Assembly: GCA_017502265.1 (NCBI GenBank)
Contig: JAFVVI010000006.1
Span: 1-64,000 of the forward strand
Length of the DNA: 64,000 nt
Direction of reading: 5' to 3'
Origin: Oscillospiraceae bacterium
Lineage (GTDB): Bacteria; Bacillota; Clostridia; Oscillospirales; Oscillospiraceae
The translations under genes were made by a program, and so were the position numbers. Positions 34,758-44,039 of the stretch are shown here, piece after piece (the first letter of the stretch is position 1; every line of letters begins with the position of its first letter). Below the pieces are notes generated by a model. That model saw nothing but the letters and a program-made list of their open reading frames with translations. It was not told where the DNA came from and searched no databases.

Positions 34758-35474
34758 TTACAAAATCTCGTTTTCCTTCCGGTGCTTTAAGATACGGGTA
34801 TAGTCCTCCACAAAGTCCACCTCTGCCCAGAAGGAGTCGGCAATGTCATGTACATAGATATTCTCGCTGGAAGACAGATCATACAGAACATTTTCCCACC
34901 ATACACTATGGCACTGGGCATTGATCATTTTGATCATATGTTCCTTGTAGTGGCCAACAAAGCCGGCGCCAAGCTTTGCCACGCCAAGGCATTCGCCGGT
35001 GGTCTCCGCCACGGACAAGTCCTTTCCGAATTTCTTCAGAATTCCGTTCTCGTAGTTATAGCGGTAATCCGCCTCAATGATTCGGGAAGAATCTGCCAAA
35101 AGCACCGGATTTTTGTCCAGGTCGATCAGCGTCTGTACAATTTCGGACTCCAAATACACATCACCACTCATAACAATGGTATCCTCACTGTCGTCCAAAT
35201 ACTCCCGGGCAAACCACATGGAGGCGATACCATTGGTCACATCGTAGAAGGGATTATAGGCAAATTCCACATTCTTGTCCTTCAGAGCATCCATGATGCA
35301 ATCCGCCTTATAGCCCACCGCCACAACGATCTGGCCCACGCCATGCTTGCGGAGCAGATCGACGGTATACTCGATGAGGGTAGTGCCGCCAATGTCCACC
35401 ATGCACTTGGGTTTCTCTTCTATAAAGCGGCTGATGCGGGTTCCCATACCGGCCGCAAGAATAATAGCTTTCAT
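34758..35474 (-). CDS. LicC-like sugar/phosphocholine nucleotidyltransferase
   Basis: 238 aa. MKAIILAAGMGTRISRFIEEKPKCMVDIGG is the NTP-transferase signature (GxGxR and PK), TIVMSGDVYLE carries the metal Asp, and SFWAEVDFVEDYTRIL near the end matches LicC-type CTP:phosphocholine cytidylyltransferases, where E and D bind metal. The neighbouring licD gene supports a phosphocholine-like product, but the choline kinase and transporter genes (licA, licB) are absent. The start 35474 follows AAGGAG. Confidence 0.78.
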   Translation of the reverse strand: MKAIILAAGMGTRISRFIEEKPKCMVDIGGTTLIEYTVDLLRKHGVGQIVVAVGYKADCIMDALKDKNVEFAYNPFYDVTNGIASMWFAREYLDDSEDTIVMSGDVYLESEIVQTLIDLDKNPVLLADSSRIIEADYRYNYENGILKKFGKDLSVAETTGECLGVAKLGAGFVGHYKEHMIKMINAQCHSVWWENVLYDLSSSENIYVHDIADSFWAEVDFVEDYTRILKHRKENEIL

Positions 35475-35494
35475 AGGTGCCTTCTCCTTATTTC

Positions 35495-36295
35495 TTATAT
35501 TTTGCACTCAATGATGTCATGAATGGGCTCCTGCTTCTCCACAGGGGGAAGCTGCATATAATCACCATAACAAGCCGTGAGAATTTTGTCGTAAGTTCTG
35601 GGGGCAGGATACTGCTTTCCCTCAAATTCCACGTCAATCAGGTCCTCAATGCTTTCCTTGCGGAATACCGGCCAGTGCCTGCCCCGATGGCACAACTGAT
35701 TATACTGCTTTAAGGGCAAGAAGTTGAAACAGCGCATAAAGAACTCTGTGAGCGCTCTGCACAAACCCAAAGGCATTGCCGAATAAAGAATATCCTTCAG
35801 TTTGTTGCCCTCATTTCTGCCCACGCCCCGGATTTTGTAATCCCGAATTGCCTGCAGCTTAATGAGAATAGCGGTCTGCAGCCGGTATGTAGGCATCCAG
35901 ATTTTGTCCAGAGGGAAGATGTCAATGTAAATACAGTGGGACAGTGGCACATGAGAGAATACACCCTCTACGAAACGGGTTCCCCGCTTCTCGATCTTCA
36001 AAATGGAAAGCGGACACTGTTTCTTGGTGTAGTAGTCTTCAGGGAAATATGCCTCGGGGAGTTGGGCCTTAATAACTTTCTTAAACTTTTTGAAATTTTT
36101 ACGGGTCATCCACAGGTCAATGTCATCATCCCAGGGAATAAAGCCCTTGTGACGGATCGCACCCAGCAGAGTGCCGCCGGACAGGAAATATTGGATGCCG
36201 TTGTGCTTGCAGATGTCGTCTACCGCATCCAGGATCTCCAGCTGGACCTTGTGGATGTCCTGAAGAGGGATACCACAAATCTCATAATTATGCAT
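35495..36295 (-). CDS. LicD family phosphotransferase (first)
   Basis: 266 aa with the LicD core GIQYFLSGGTLLGAIRHKGFIPWDDDIDLWMTRKNFKKF near 34-73 (GG-TLLGA plus WDDDID metal Asp residues). LicD enzymes move a phosphoryl group, typically phosphocholine from its CDP form, onto glycans. It precedes the LicC-like gene by 20 nt in the same transcript, a donor-making plus transferring pair. The ATG 36295 follows AGGGGAG; the longer reading runs deep into the previous gene. Its start overlaps that gene's end by 8 nt. Confidence 0.88.
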   Translation of the reverse strand: MHNYEICGIPLQDIHKVQLEILDAVDDICKHNGIQYFLSGGTLLGAIRHKGFIPWDDDIDLWMTRKNFKKFKKVIKAQLPEAYFPEDYYTKKQCPLSILKIEKRGTRFVEGVFSHVPLSHCIYIDIFPLDKIWMPTYRLQTAILIKLQAIRDYKIRGVGRNEGNKLKDILYSAMPLGLCRALTEFFMRCFNFLPLKQYNQLCHRGRHWPVFRKESIEDLIDVEFEGKQYPAPRTYDKILTACYGDYMQLPPVEKQEPIHDIIECKI

Positions 36296-37466
36296 GTTCC
36301 TTACTCCCCTGTAAAATTTCTTCGTAAACTCGGGCAAGCGCCTGACCGGCATGCTTCCACTGATATTGCCCGGTAACATGATCATAGCCGGCCCGGGCGA
36401 TTCGTGCATGGTCCTCCGGGTTCTCTATTGCGTAAAGGATCCGCTCCGTGATCTGCTCCGTGTTATGGGGCTCGACCAGATAGCCGGTTTGCTTGTCGGT
36501 AATGACCTCATCAATGCCGCAGCCTTTGATTCCCAAAGCCGCCACCCCGGAGGCCATGGCCTCCAAATACACGCAACCAAGAGATTCAAAATAGGACGGC
36601 ATAATATAGAAGTCTGCCTGGCGGATCTCCCGGGCCACAATATCGTAATTCTGCGCCCCAAGGAATTCCACCGACTCGGCTATCTCCAATTCTTCTGCCA
36701 GTGCCTGCAGTCGATCCTTTTCCGGACCGATACCGATAAGGCGCAGCCGCAAGGGGCGACCATGGGTGACAATTACCTCCCGGGCAGCCCGCAGCAGATA
36801 TTCATGGCCCTTGATAGCAATGAGATTGGCCACACAAACAATGGTGAATACCTCATTATATTTTTCCTCGGCGGCGTAGAACAGCGCGGTATCCACGCCG
36901 TTGTACACCGTATATATTGCTGCCTTATGAACCTTTTGCCGAACGATTTCCCCAACCTTGCAGCTAACACCCACCACAGCATCGGCATACTTGGGTATCC
37001 AGCGCTTGTGTCGCCCCAAGAATCTTTCCAACCAAGGGTGGGCTACATAGTAATCCCTGTACACATTCAGCCCATGATAATGCATAACAGAAGGAACTCC
37101 CGACTTCTTTGTCTCTCGGATCAGTGCCTTGCAGATCTCTGCAGAGCTAAAATGAATATTTACCAGATCCGGCTTTTGATTCTTCAAAATCTGCCGGACA
37201 CGGCCAGAAAAACCGGGACTAACCACTCCCAGAAGGCCGTTGATCCTGCTCCCGGTATAACCCACATGTAGGATATTAAAGCCGCGATATTCGGTTTCGG
37301 TCACTGCGCCGTCAGCTATGGAAGCGTTGGGCATCAAAATATCCACAGTATATCCCTGCTCCCTCAGTGCCTCAAATAGCTGAAGCAAAAAGACACAGTA
37401 ATAAGGTTTTTCCTCGCTGGGAAACAAGGTTGTAACCATCAGAACCTTTTTATTTACAGCATTCAT
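36288..37466 (-). CDS. GT4 glycosyltransferase (first of a pair)
   Basis: 392 aa. VLMVTTLFPSEEKPYYCVFLLQLFEALREQGY opens a GT-B fold; YTVYNGVDTALFY and PSYFESLGCVYLEAMASGVAALGIKGCGIDEVI (EX7E with E of YFES and E of LEAM) fit family GT4 retaining enzymes. It overlaps both neighbours by 8-17 nt, so translation is coupled in this part of the locus. Confidence 0.92.
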   Translation of the reverse strand: MNAVNKKVLMVTTLFPSEEKPYYCVFLLQLFEALREQGYTVDILMPNASIADGAVTETEYRGFNILHVGYTGSRINGLLGVVSPGFSGRVRQILKNQKPDLVNIHFSSAEICKALIRETKKSGVPSVMHYHGLNVYRDYYVAHPWLERFLGRHKRWIPKYADAVVGVSCKVGEIVRQKVHKAAIYTVYNGVDTALFYAAEEKYNEVFTIVCVANLIAIKGHEYLLRAAREVIVTHGRPLRLRLIGIGPEKDRLQALAEELEIAESVEFLGAQNYDIVAREIRQADFYIMPSYFESLGCVYLEAMASGVAALGIKGCGIDEVITDKQTGYLVEPHNTEQITERILYAIENPEDHARIARAGYDHVTGQYQWKHAGQALARVYEEILQGSKEHA

Positions 37467-38625
37467 CCTTCATCCTCGAATACATGTTTTTTTGCTTAAT
37501 GGGCTCTGCATAGCTGCAGGGTCCCACCTCTTCAAAGAGATCTTCCTGATTTTCCAAAAGCTTCCGGGAGAACGCCACCAACCGCTCTGCTGCGGTTTTG
37601 GCATTCCACAATGACGCAATAGTTTCCCGGGCGCACGCTCCTGCCCTACAGCGCAACTGGTGAGAACCCAGCAACTGGGCGCAAATATCGGCCAATTGGG
37701 ACACATTGCCGCTTTCATAGACAAAGCCGTTTTCACCGTCCTTGACCAAGAAGGGTACTGCACCCATAGCATGGCTGGCGATCACGGCACAGCCGCTGTC
37801 CATGGCCTCATTAATCACGCAGCCCCAGCCCTCGCCGTAGTCGCTGGTAGTAACAAAAATTGAAGCTTGTGCCATTTCCCGGCGAACAGTTTCATTAGGT
37901 ACACTACCGCAAAGTGTTATGCAATCGCGCAGATTATAACGATCCACCAAGGCTTCCAGCTGTGCTTTCATAGGGCCGTCGCCCAGCAACCTGAGCTTAA
38001 ATTGACAGCCTCGATCCTTCAGCATTTTTGCCGCCACCAGCATATCATCCGGGTGCTTCCAATCCAGCATCCGACCTACCCAAAGGATCGTGCCGGCCTG
38101 TTTTTCTGCCATTAGCTGAGACAGTTTAGTAGTCTGTGTTTCCGGGAAATAACCCCACTTCAATGTGCGGCCCCGGTAGTTGCCAAAGATCGTCGCGTCT
38201 CCGGCACAATAACCGCTGGCACACAGCAGCCAAGGCCGATATTTCTGGTATCTGCCATGGTGCAGCCATGTTCCTCCGATGACCCGAAACGCATTTTTTA
38301 GTGTAATGCCGTTTTTATAGAACCGCTCCAGGTACACCAGCACCGGCTTCTTAGCTTGCAATCGGGAGCGGACAACTTGCAGGTCCACACCGCCCAATAT
38401 CACAATGTCTGCAGCTAAAAGCAACTCATCGCAGAATTCCTTTTCATCGTGATAAAACCGCAGATAAGCGAAATCTTCACTTTGGACAGTTTGACCCTTG
38501 ATATTCCAGGAAGTCTCCCGGTGGGAAAACTGTATAAAATAAAATTCTTTTACCAGGCTGTACAGGCTGTTGCACAGGGGAATCTGATGGGATGTCAGCC
38601 TAGTTGAGAGAAATACGATCTTCAT
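37450..38625 (-). CDS. GT4 glycosyltransferase (second of a pair)
   Basis: 391 aa. The N-domain has VFLSTRLTSHQIPLCNSLYSL, the C-domain ILWVGRMLDWKHPDDMLVAAKML and SDYGEGWGCVINEAMDSGCAVIASHAMGAVPFLV (EX7E: E of YGEG and E of INEA). It likely adds a hexose to the repeat unit. RBS GAGGAAAAA. It overlaps the Wzy-like gene by 26 nt and the next GT4 gene by 17 nt. Confidence 0.92.
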   Translation of the reverse strand: MKIVFLSTRLTSHQIPLCNSLYSLVKEFYFIQFSHRETSWNIKGQTVQSEDFAYLRFYHDEKEFCDELLLAADIVILGGVDLQVVRSRLQAKKPVLVYLERFYKNGITLKNAFRVIGGTWLHHGRYQKYRPWLLCASGYCAGDATIFGNYRGRTLKWGYFPETQTTKLSQLMAEKQAGTILWVGRMLDWKHPDDMLVAAKMLKDRGCQFKLRLLGDGPMKAQLEALVDRYNLRDCITLCGSVPNETVRREMAQASIFVTTSDYGEGWGCVINEAMDSGCAVIASHAMGAVPFLVKDGENGFVYESGNVSQLADICAQLLGSHQLRCRAGACARETIASLWNAKTAAERLVAFSRKLLENQEDLFEEVGPCSYAEPIKQKNMYSRMKDECCK

Positions 38626-39772
38626 TTTTTCCTCTTTGATTCATGTAATTGGCAAGGAGCAGGAAGGAAGAAACATAGATGTACATTCCCATGCCTGTGG
38701 CATACAGGCTAGCCTCCGCAGTTCCCATAAGGGTCATACACATAAAGCCTGCCAAGGCGAACATAGCACCCTTTGTATTACAGGAATCGTTGACCTCCTT
38801 CATGATTCTGTAAATATACACCAAGAAGAGAACCAGACCTACCGTTCCATAAGCGGCCCACATATCAACATGTGTGTTATGCAACTGGAAGGAGCCGGAG
38901 CCTCCGCCAATCACCGAGTACGCACCAAACAGAGGATACTTGCCAATAAATTCAAAGGCATTTCTCCAAATAGCAAAGCGAGAAGTGATGGTTTTTCCGT
39001 CCGATACTATTATATCAGAAACACTCTCGGTAACCAGATCTTTGGAAATCACAAACATATAGGCAAAGACAAAGAGCAGCGGAAACATATCCACTACAAA
39101 CAATTGCCACTTCTTGAACCTGCTTTTCTTTGCGATAATACACAGCACACAAAGTACTGCAGCATAACCAATACTAAACCATATATTTCTGGAGCCGGTC
39201 TGGAACGAAAGATATGTCAGGTATCCGGTAATTACCAGAAGAATGGCTCTCCAAAAACGTTTTTTTACCAAAACCACTGTAACTACCAACAATACAGCGC
39301 TCATAAACAGCCACATGCCGGCAAAGTTGGGGTTGCTGAAAAATAACCAAAGGTACTGCTGTATATAGGCACCCGCCGCCCGGCTGCGAAGGATATATAC
39401 CAGAGAGACGACCAGATTAGAGCCCAGCAAAACTCCCACAGTACGGCCTGATACCCGAGTCTTTGTTGCGACAAAAAAGGAAGAAAGGGTAGTGATGTAG
39501 ATGATAAACTTTTTCAGGTAGGCAAACCTAAATCCGCCCTGCAACACACTGAACAGGCCTGCCGCTACAAGGAGCATCAGCAGCAAAATGGTGTTTGCAG
39601 AATATCCGCTTATCCTTTTTTGCAGGCACAGCAGAAGACAAGCTGCTGTGATCAGAAAGGACACATAAAACAAAAGGGATGTAATGCCAGACATTTCATA
39701 TACTGTGGTTATAGCAATGCCGGCACAGCAGATAATGTTCAAACGCCACAATTTATTTAGCAGGGTATCCAT
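38600..39772 (-). CDS. O-antigen ligase/polymerase family membrane protein (Wzy-like)
   Basis: 390 aa with about ten to eleven hydrophobic spans and a large external loop before LHNTHVDMWAAYGTVGLVLFLVYIY (near 298-322), the signature of the O-antigen ligase/Wzy_C family. As the only such gene in a locus with a flippase it is the likely repeat-unit polymerase acting on the outer face of the membrane. The ribosome site (GAGAAAA) is weak. Confidence 0.85.
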   Translation of the reverse strand: MDTLLNKLWRLNIICCAGIAITTVYEMSGITSLLFYVSFLITAACLLLCLQKRISGYSANTILLLMLLVAAGLFSVLQGGFRFAYLKKFIIYITTLSSFFVATKTRVSGRTVGVLLGSNLVVSLVYILRSRAAGAYIQQYLWLFFSNPNFAGMWLFMSAVLLVVTVVLVKKRFWRAILLVITGYLTYLSFQTGSRNIWFSIGYAAVLCVLCIIAKKSRFKKWQLFVVDMFPLLFVFAYMFVISKDLVTESVSDIIVSDGKTITSRFAIWRNAFEFIGKYPLFGAYSVIGGGSGSFQLHNTHVDMWAAYGTVGLVLFLVYIYRIMKEVNDSCNTKGAMFALAGFMCMTLMGTAEASLYATGMGMYIYVSSFLLLANYMNQRGKNEDRISLN

Positions 39773-39799
39773 TGAGTTTTCTCAGCTCCTCGCTCGTTA

Positions 39800-41014
39800 C
39801 TATTTCTCCATTAACCGTTGGTATAATTGGATCAGCTCAATAGTGTTTTTCGTGTAATTGAAATTCTTCTCCACACGAGTTCGACAGTTTTCAAGAGAAT
39901 ACTGTTCGGGATGGTTCTTGATCTGCAGGATCGCATCCACCATTCCGTCCGCATCATAGGGTGTAACACTAAGGCCACAGGTTTCGTCGGCGATCTCTTT
40001 GCAGGAGGTAGATGCATACACAACCGTAGGTGTACCACAGGAAAGAGCCTCGGCGATCACCTTACCAAAGGTGTCCTCCAGCGAAAAATGTACATACACC
40101 TGGGAGGCGCTGTAAAGCTGTGCCAGCTTGGCTGTATCAGACACATAACCAACATGGTAAATATTCTTCCCTGCAAAGGGTATATCCACATTGCCAACAA
40201 TCACGAATTGAACTTCATCACCCAGTCGCTCCATGATCCGGGCTAACTCCTGATATTTTTTACTGTCCTTGCTCCAGGAAACGGCAGCGCATATCACAGT
40301 AAATTTATCCGTAGGGATGCCATACTGCCGAAAGATACTTTCCGGGTAGGGCTTGAACACATCCATGTTAATCCAATTATAAATCCGCAGGACCTCCCGG
40401 TTGCATAGGAAGGATTGTTTCGCCTGGGCTGCTGTCCAGTCAGAAACACCAACCACAGTCAGATTCTTCAGGCTACACAGCCACTTTTTCTTGTCTCGAA
40501 ACATTTTTTTCGAAAAATCAAAGAACAAGCTTTGGGGATATTGCTTCACCACCTGCTTGCTGCATTTTCCGCATTCCTTTAACCAACCGTCGCAACCATT
40601 CACCGTATAATGGGGGCACTTTCCTGTGAATATCCAGCAATCGTGAACATTGAGAATAACCGGTTTTTCGGATTTCTTCAAGTAGCGGAACAGGATAGGT
40701 AAATTCACATAAAAGGCATGCAGATTCCGAAGATGAATCACATCAGGATCATACTTGCGGATGAACCTTACCAGCCGCAAGGTGGCAAACACGGAGAAAT
40801 AGCCGCAAAGGCCGGTGATCCTGCCTATGATGTTGTGGAAATAATACTCTGCCTTGGTGCCTATTTTATAGGCGTTGGGGGTGTTCCGCCGGGGGCCGAA
40901 GCCATAGGCGGTGACGCATTGACCACCGGCGGCCTCTACCGCCTTTTCCACCTCGAAGCAGGTTCTTCCGGTGCTGCGTTCAATATAAACACTGTTAATC
41001 TGAAGTACTTTCAT
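39800..41014 (-). CDS. GT4 glycosyltransferase with Cys-rich insert
   Basis: 404 aa. After the N-domain (MKVLQINSVYIERSTGR) comes LNVHDCWIFTGKCPHYTVNGCDGWLKECGKCSKQ (near 115-150), a four- to five-Cys motif seen in a subgroup of GT4 enzymes; the C-domain has VHFSLEDTFGKVIAEALSCGTPTVVYASTSCKEI. Start choice is uncertain: ATG 41014 is taken, with only GGA 5 nt upstream; a GTG four codons earlier is possible. The start lies inside the end of the preceding gene. Confidence 0.87.
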   Translation of the reverse strand: MKVLQINSVYIERSTGRTCFEVEKAVEAAGGQCVTAYGFGPRRNTPNAYKIGTKAEYYFHNIIGRITGLCGYFSVFATLRLVRFIRKYDPDVIHLRNLHAFYVNLPILFRYLKKSEKPVILNVHDCWIFTGKCPHYTVNGCDGWLKECGKCSKQVVKQYPQSLFFDFSKKMFRDKKKWLCSLKNLTVVGVSDWTAAQAKQSFLCNREVLRIYNWINMDVFKPYPESIFRQYGIPTDKFTVICAAVSWSKDSKKYQELARIMERLGDEVQFVIVGNVDIPFAGKNIYHVGYVSDTAKLAQLYSASQVYVHFSLEDTFGKVIAEALSCGTPTVVYASTSCKEIADETCGLSVTPYDADGMVDAILQIKNHPEQYSLENCRTRVEKNFNYTKNTIELIQLYQRLMEK

Positions 41015-42308
41015 TTCCAAACTCACTCACACTTTTTTGTATGATCTCTTTCATCCTTCGGGCGTTTGTCTTTGCGTTGTGATGCTGCACCACCTGCTGC
41101 AGAGCTGTTTCAATATAGCCATCCCGCATTTCCCGGGATTCAATCAGCTCCCGGATCCGGGGATACAGGTCCTGCGCATCTTCAATCACACAGCCCAGGC
41201 CATTTTCTTTAAAATATCGGACGCTGGCTACCTCACAGGAGCCATAGACAATACTGCAAACACCACTTGCCAGCATATCGGCAATTTTGGTGGTAAAAGC
41301 ATACTTTAAGTCCACCCGATGCCAGGGGGATTGATTCTCCATATGGAGCACAAAATCACTTTGCCGGATCACTTCCTGCAGCTGATCGTAGGGCAGAGCG
41401 CCATGGAGAACAATACCATTCTCCTCGGTCAGATCCTTCATGTGCTCACCGGTGGAGGTGGTATACACATCGATATGGCTTCCACACTTCTTCACCGCAC
41501 GGCCCATTTGCACCAGCGGCTCACAGCGACCCACGGTTTGCCCCAGATTGCCGCCATAGACAAAGCGGATGCCACCTTTGCCAAAAGGCCTTGCTGTTTT
41601 TTGGGGAGACAAAGGGGTGGCCTTCATGATGGTGCAGGAAGGCACACCAAAGCATTTGTCGTAGTCCTGTTGTAATGCGTCGCACAGATACACGCACATA
41701 GACGCCCGCCTCATCATTTTCTCAAACTGTCGAGCGAAATCCCAGCGGTAAAGCTTATAAATGAGGGACTTCTTTTCGTAAGGCTTTAAGTAATAGGCCT
41801 CGGATTGATGGACCAGCAGAGGAATGTTCAATTTCTGAGAAAGCTCCACTGCCAGCTTCAGTAAATAGGAAAAATCTCCCGGCTGGACCAGGATTACCTG
41901 AGGGGCAAATTCCTTGATCCACGCCTTAAAATCTGGGGTGTTCCAAAGGCGGGTGCTCCACATCAGATTGCGCAGCAGCATAGCAAAATCCCGATGGGCA
42001 TGGTCACCCCTGCTGTCCGGAACGGCGCTGTTACCCTTTTGGATACCACCGTCGGCATCTCGTTCCAGTGTGACCCGGCGGCCCACCTTGGTTCTGACCG
42101 GATGCCGAAGCTTTTGCACCAGTTCTTTATCTGTCACACAGAAATACCGGTTGCATACAGGAATATCCGGTGTCATTTCCTTGATGTAAAACTGCGCAAC
42201 ACACTCAGGATCATATTCAGATAAATACGCAGCCAGAGTGCTACCCATAGAGTCGGAGGCAGTAAAGGAAGTATGGCTGATCACAAGTACTCTATGCATA
42301 TTCTTCAT
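40995..42308 (-). CDS. Glycosyltransferase-like (GT-B fold) protein
   Basis: 437 aa. The N-part HRVLVISHTSFTASDSMGSTLAAYLSEYDPECVAQFYI and C-part IRFVYGGNLGQTVGRCEPLVQMGRAVKK, LKYAFTTKIADMLASGVCSIVYGSCEVASVRYF (near 350-385) fit a GT-B transferase without a crisp EX7E motif. A basic, Arg-rich stretch (85-125) is unusual. The ATG 42308 follows GGAGGAGAGG; an ATG 17 codons earlier is rejected. Four genes downstream-upstream order places it between the acetyltransferase-like gene and a GT4. Confidence 0.75.
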   Translation of the reverse strand: MKNMHRVLVISHTSFTASDSMGSTLAAYLSEYDPECVAQFYIKEMTPDIPVCNRYFCVTDKELVQKLRHPVRTKVGRRVTLERDADGGIQKGNSAVPDSRGDHAHRDFAMLLRNLMWSTRLWNTPDFKAWIKEFAPQVILVQPGDFSYLLKLAVELSQKLNIPLLVHQSEAYYLKPYEKKSLIYKLYRWDFARQFEKMMRRASMCVYLCDALQQDYDKCFGVPSCTIMKATPLSPQKTARPFGKGGIRFVYGGNLGQTVGRCEPLVQMGRAVKKCGSHIDVYTTSTGEHMKDLTEENGIVLHGALPYDQLQEVIRQSDFVLHMENQSPWHRVDLKYAFTTKIADMLASGVCSIVYGSCEVASVRYFKENGLGCVIEDAQDLYPRIRELIESREMRDGYIETALQQVVQHHNAKTNARRMKEIIQKSVSEFGNESTSD

Positions 42309-42351
42309 ATTGTGCCTCTCCTCCCTGCTTATAAAATGACTGTTTTTGAAA

Positions 42352-43155
42352 TCATTCACTTAATCCTTTGCTGTAAGCGTGCTGCCGAAGCAGAGCATCC
42401 AGCTCTCTTATTCCCAGCTTCCCCAGTGCTTTACGAAATGGGAATATTATGTAGATAAAGAGTTTCATACATCCTCTGTATCTTAATTTTAACTCACAAT
42501 ATGCACGCCGGAATCCAAAATACTTCATTAAAAAATCCTGAAAATTTGTTTCATGAAGTACATTTCTTGTTCCATCACATAAATAGCATCCGTTGGATAA
42601 TTCTTCAGCGAAGTGCTCGATTATGCCATATAACAGAGCGAAGTTTACATTCCTTGCTTCGCAGGATACCCTCGTTTTCAGCGAAGAGATAGGAATATAT
42701 TTACCCCTTAAGAAGCAAGCTGAATAACCACACAATCTATCGTCATCCCTGTCGAAGACGCCAAAAAGCACACAATCGCGTCTTTGTATGGAATATCTCG
42801 TCCATTTGTCAAATTCATCCTTTTTCGGCGCCGTTACCCTTTGCTTACCGTATCCAGATAAACTTTCCAGATGGACACTGTACACATCGTCCACAAGACT
42901 CAAATCGTTAATTTCATTCACATAGAAGTGTTTTATTCCTTTTTTAATCTCATACCGTTTTTTTGCGTTAACTGAATTTATGTCGAATATATCATCCTTA
43001 ATTATGTACCAAAACTGTGTTTCCTCTGCGCAGTCAAAATTCTCCGTCCATTTTGCAAATAAACATCTGCCCATCCACGGAAAATTCTGAATCCTAACTT
43101 CCTCATGTGGATATGTATCAGGAATCATATACATTCCATGGTTTAACCATTTCAT
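42352..43155 (-). CDS. GNAT/FemAB-like acyltransferase, unassigned
   Basis: 267 aa with N-terminal IKKGIKHFYVNEINDLSLVDDVYSVHLESLSGYGKQ and DDRLCGYSACFLRGKYIPISSLKTRVSCEARNVNFALLYGIIEHFAEE, a layout like GNAT or FemAB-type acyltransferases (strand, CoA-type loop, helix). No exact acetyl-CoA loop is seen, so this is tentative. The protein has ten or so cysteines. RBS AAGGAGG. AT-rich; it overlaps the next gene by 4 nt. Confidence 0.5.
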   Translation of the reverse strand: MKWLNHGMYMIPDTYPHEEVRIQNFPWMGRCLFAKWTENFDCAEETQFWYIIKDDIFDINSVNAKKRYEIKKGIKHFYVNEINDLSLVDDVYSVHLESLSGYGKQRVTAPKKDEFDKWTRYSIQRRDCVLFGVFDRDDDRLCGYSACFLRGKYIPISSLKTRVSCEARNVNFALLYGIIEHFAEELSNGCYLCDGTRNVLHETNFQDFLMKYFGFRRAYCELKLRYRGCMKLFIYIIFPFRKALGKLGIRELDALLRQHAYSKGLSE

Positions 43156-43970
43156 AAACGGTCCTCCTTACTTCCCCGCCTTGCTCTATGGAGACTTTTG
43201 ATGCCGGAAAAGTAGCATTTTAGGGTCTTAATAAATGACATTTTACAATCTGATCTTTTTGAAAAGCGGTAGGCGCTGCGAATTGCAAGTAAACAAGCAA
43301 TATGAGGATAGATTGATGCAAGAATCTTTCCATTCACCATAAAGTACTTTTCATTGTGGCCGTCAAACCAGGTCGAGGTTGTCTGATCAATACCCGCAAT
43401 TACTATCGGTGAACGGAAAAAGCCGATTTTGGCATTTACCAGCTTCTGCAGGAATATGGTATCCTCGCCGCAGTAATTTTCCGTGCCCGGGCCAAAATCC
43501 TCACGAAAATACAGGTTGTTACGGATCAACACATCTCTCTTGATAACCAGTCCCCAAACACCGCTTCCACCCATATTTCGACGGGTCGCCGGTTCAAACT
43601 TCTCAATTTGCTTCATACTGATCTTTCTGGTCGAGGAAATATTATACAAGTTAAACTTAATGGCATCTGCCTCCGGGTGATTGGCGAACTCCGATTGGAT
43701 CAATTGCTTGTAACCTTCCACAAACACCAGATCATCATCAGAGAACAAAACATATTCTGCTGTTGAGTGACACAAGGCGATATTACGGTTTCTGCTGGTT
43801 CCCCTTGTATTTGTAGTAACCAGCTTTACGGTGTGGCCGTTTATCTCCTGCTCGGCATAGCTATTGCTATTTGCCTGATTGGCGATCACTGCGTCGGTCT
43901 GCAGATTCATCTGGGAATATTTTGAAAAATCTTGCTGGTGCATTGTTGTTACTAAAACATCAATTTTCAT
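43152..43970 (-). CDS. Family 2-like glycosyltransferase
   Basis: 272 aa. KIDVLVTTMHQQDFSKYSQMNL opens the fold; RGTSRNRNIALCHSTAEYVLFSDDDLVFVEGY (near 55-87) has the DDD metal site, and GTENYCGEDTIFLQKLV near 160-176 the catalytic ED. It lacks the usual PxYN start of GT2 but keeps the order of motifs. A short basic tail ends in RRGSKEDRL. AT-rich. RBS GGAG. Confidence 0.82.
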   Translation of the reverse strand: MKIDVLVTTMHQQDFSKYSQMNLQTDAVIANQANSNSYAEQEINGHTVKLVTTNTRGTSRNRNIALCHSTAEYVLFSDDDLVFVEGYKQLIQSEFANHPEADAIKFNLYNISSTRKISMKQIEKFEPATRRNMGGSGVWGLVIKRDVLIRNNLYFREDFGPGTENYCGEDTIFLQKLVNAKIGFFRSPIVIAGIDQTTSTWFDGHNEKYFMVNGKILASIYPHIACLLAIRSAYRFSKRSDCKMSFIKTLKCYFSGIKSLHRARRGSKEDRL

Positions 43971-44039
43971 ATAGACACTCCTATGTGAAACAATTGCGAT
44001 AGTTAAAAGCGTGTTAATGAAACCGTTTGTCCAACTGCC

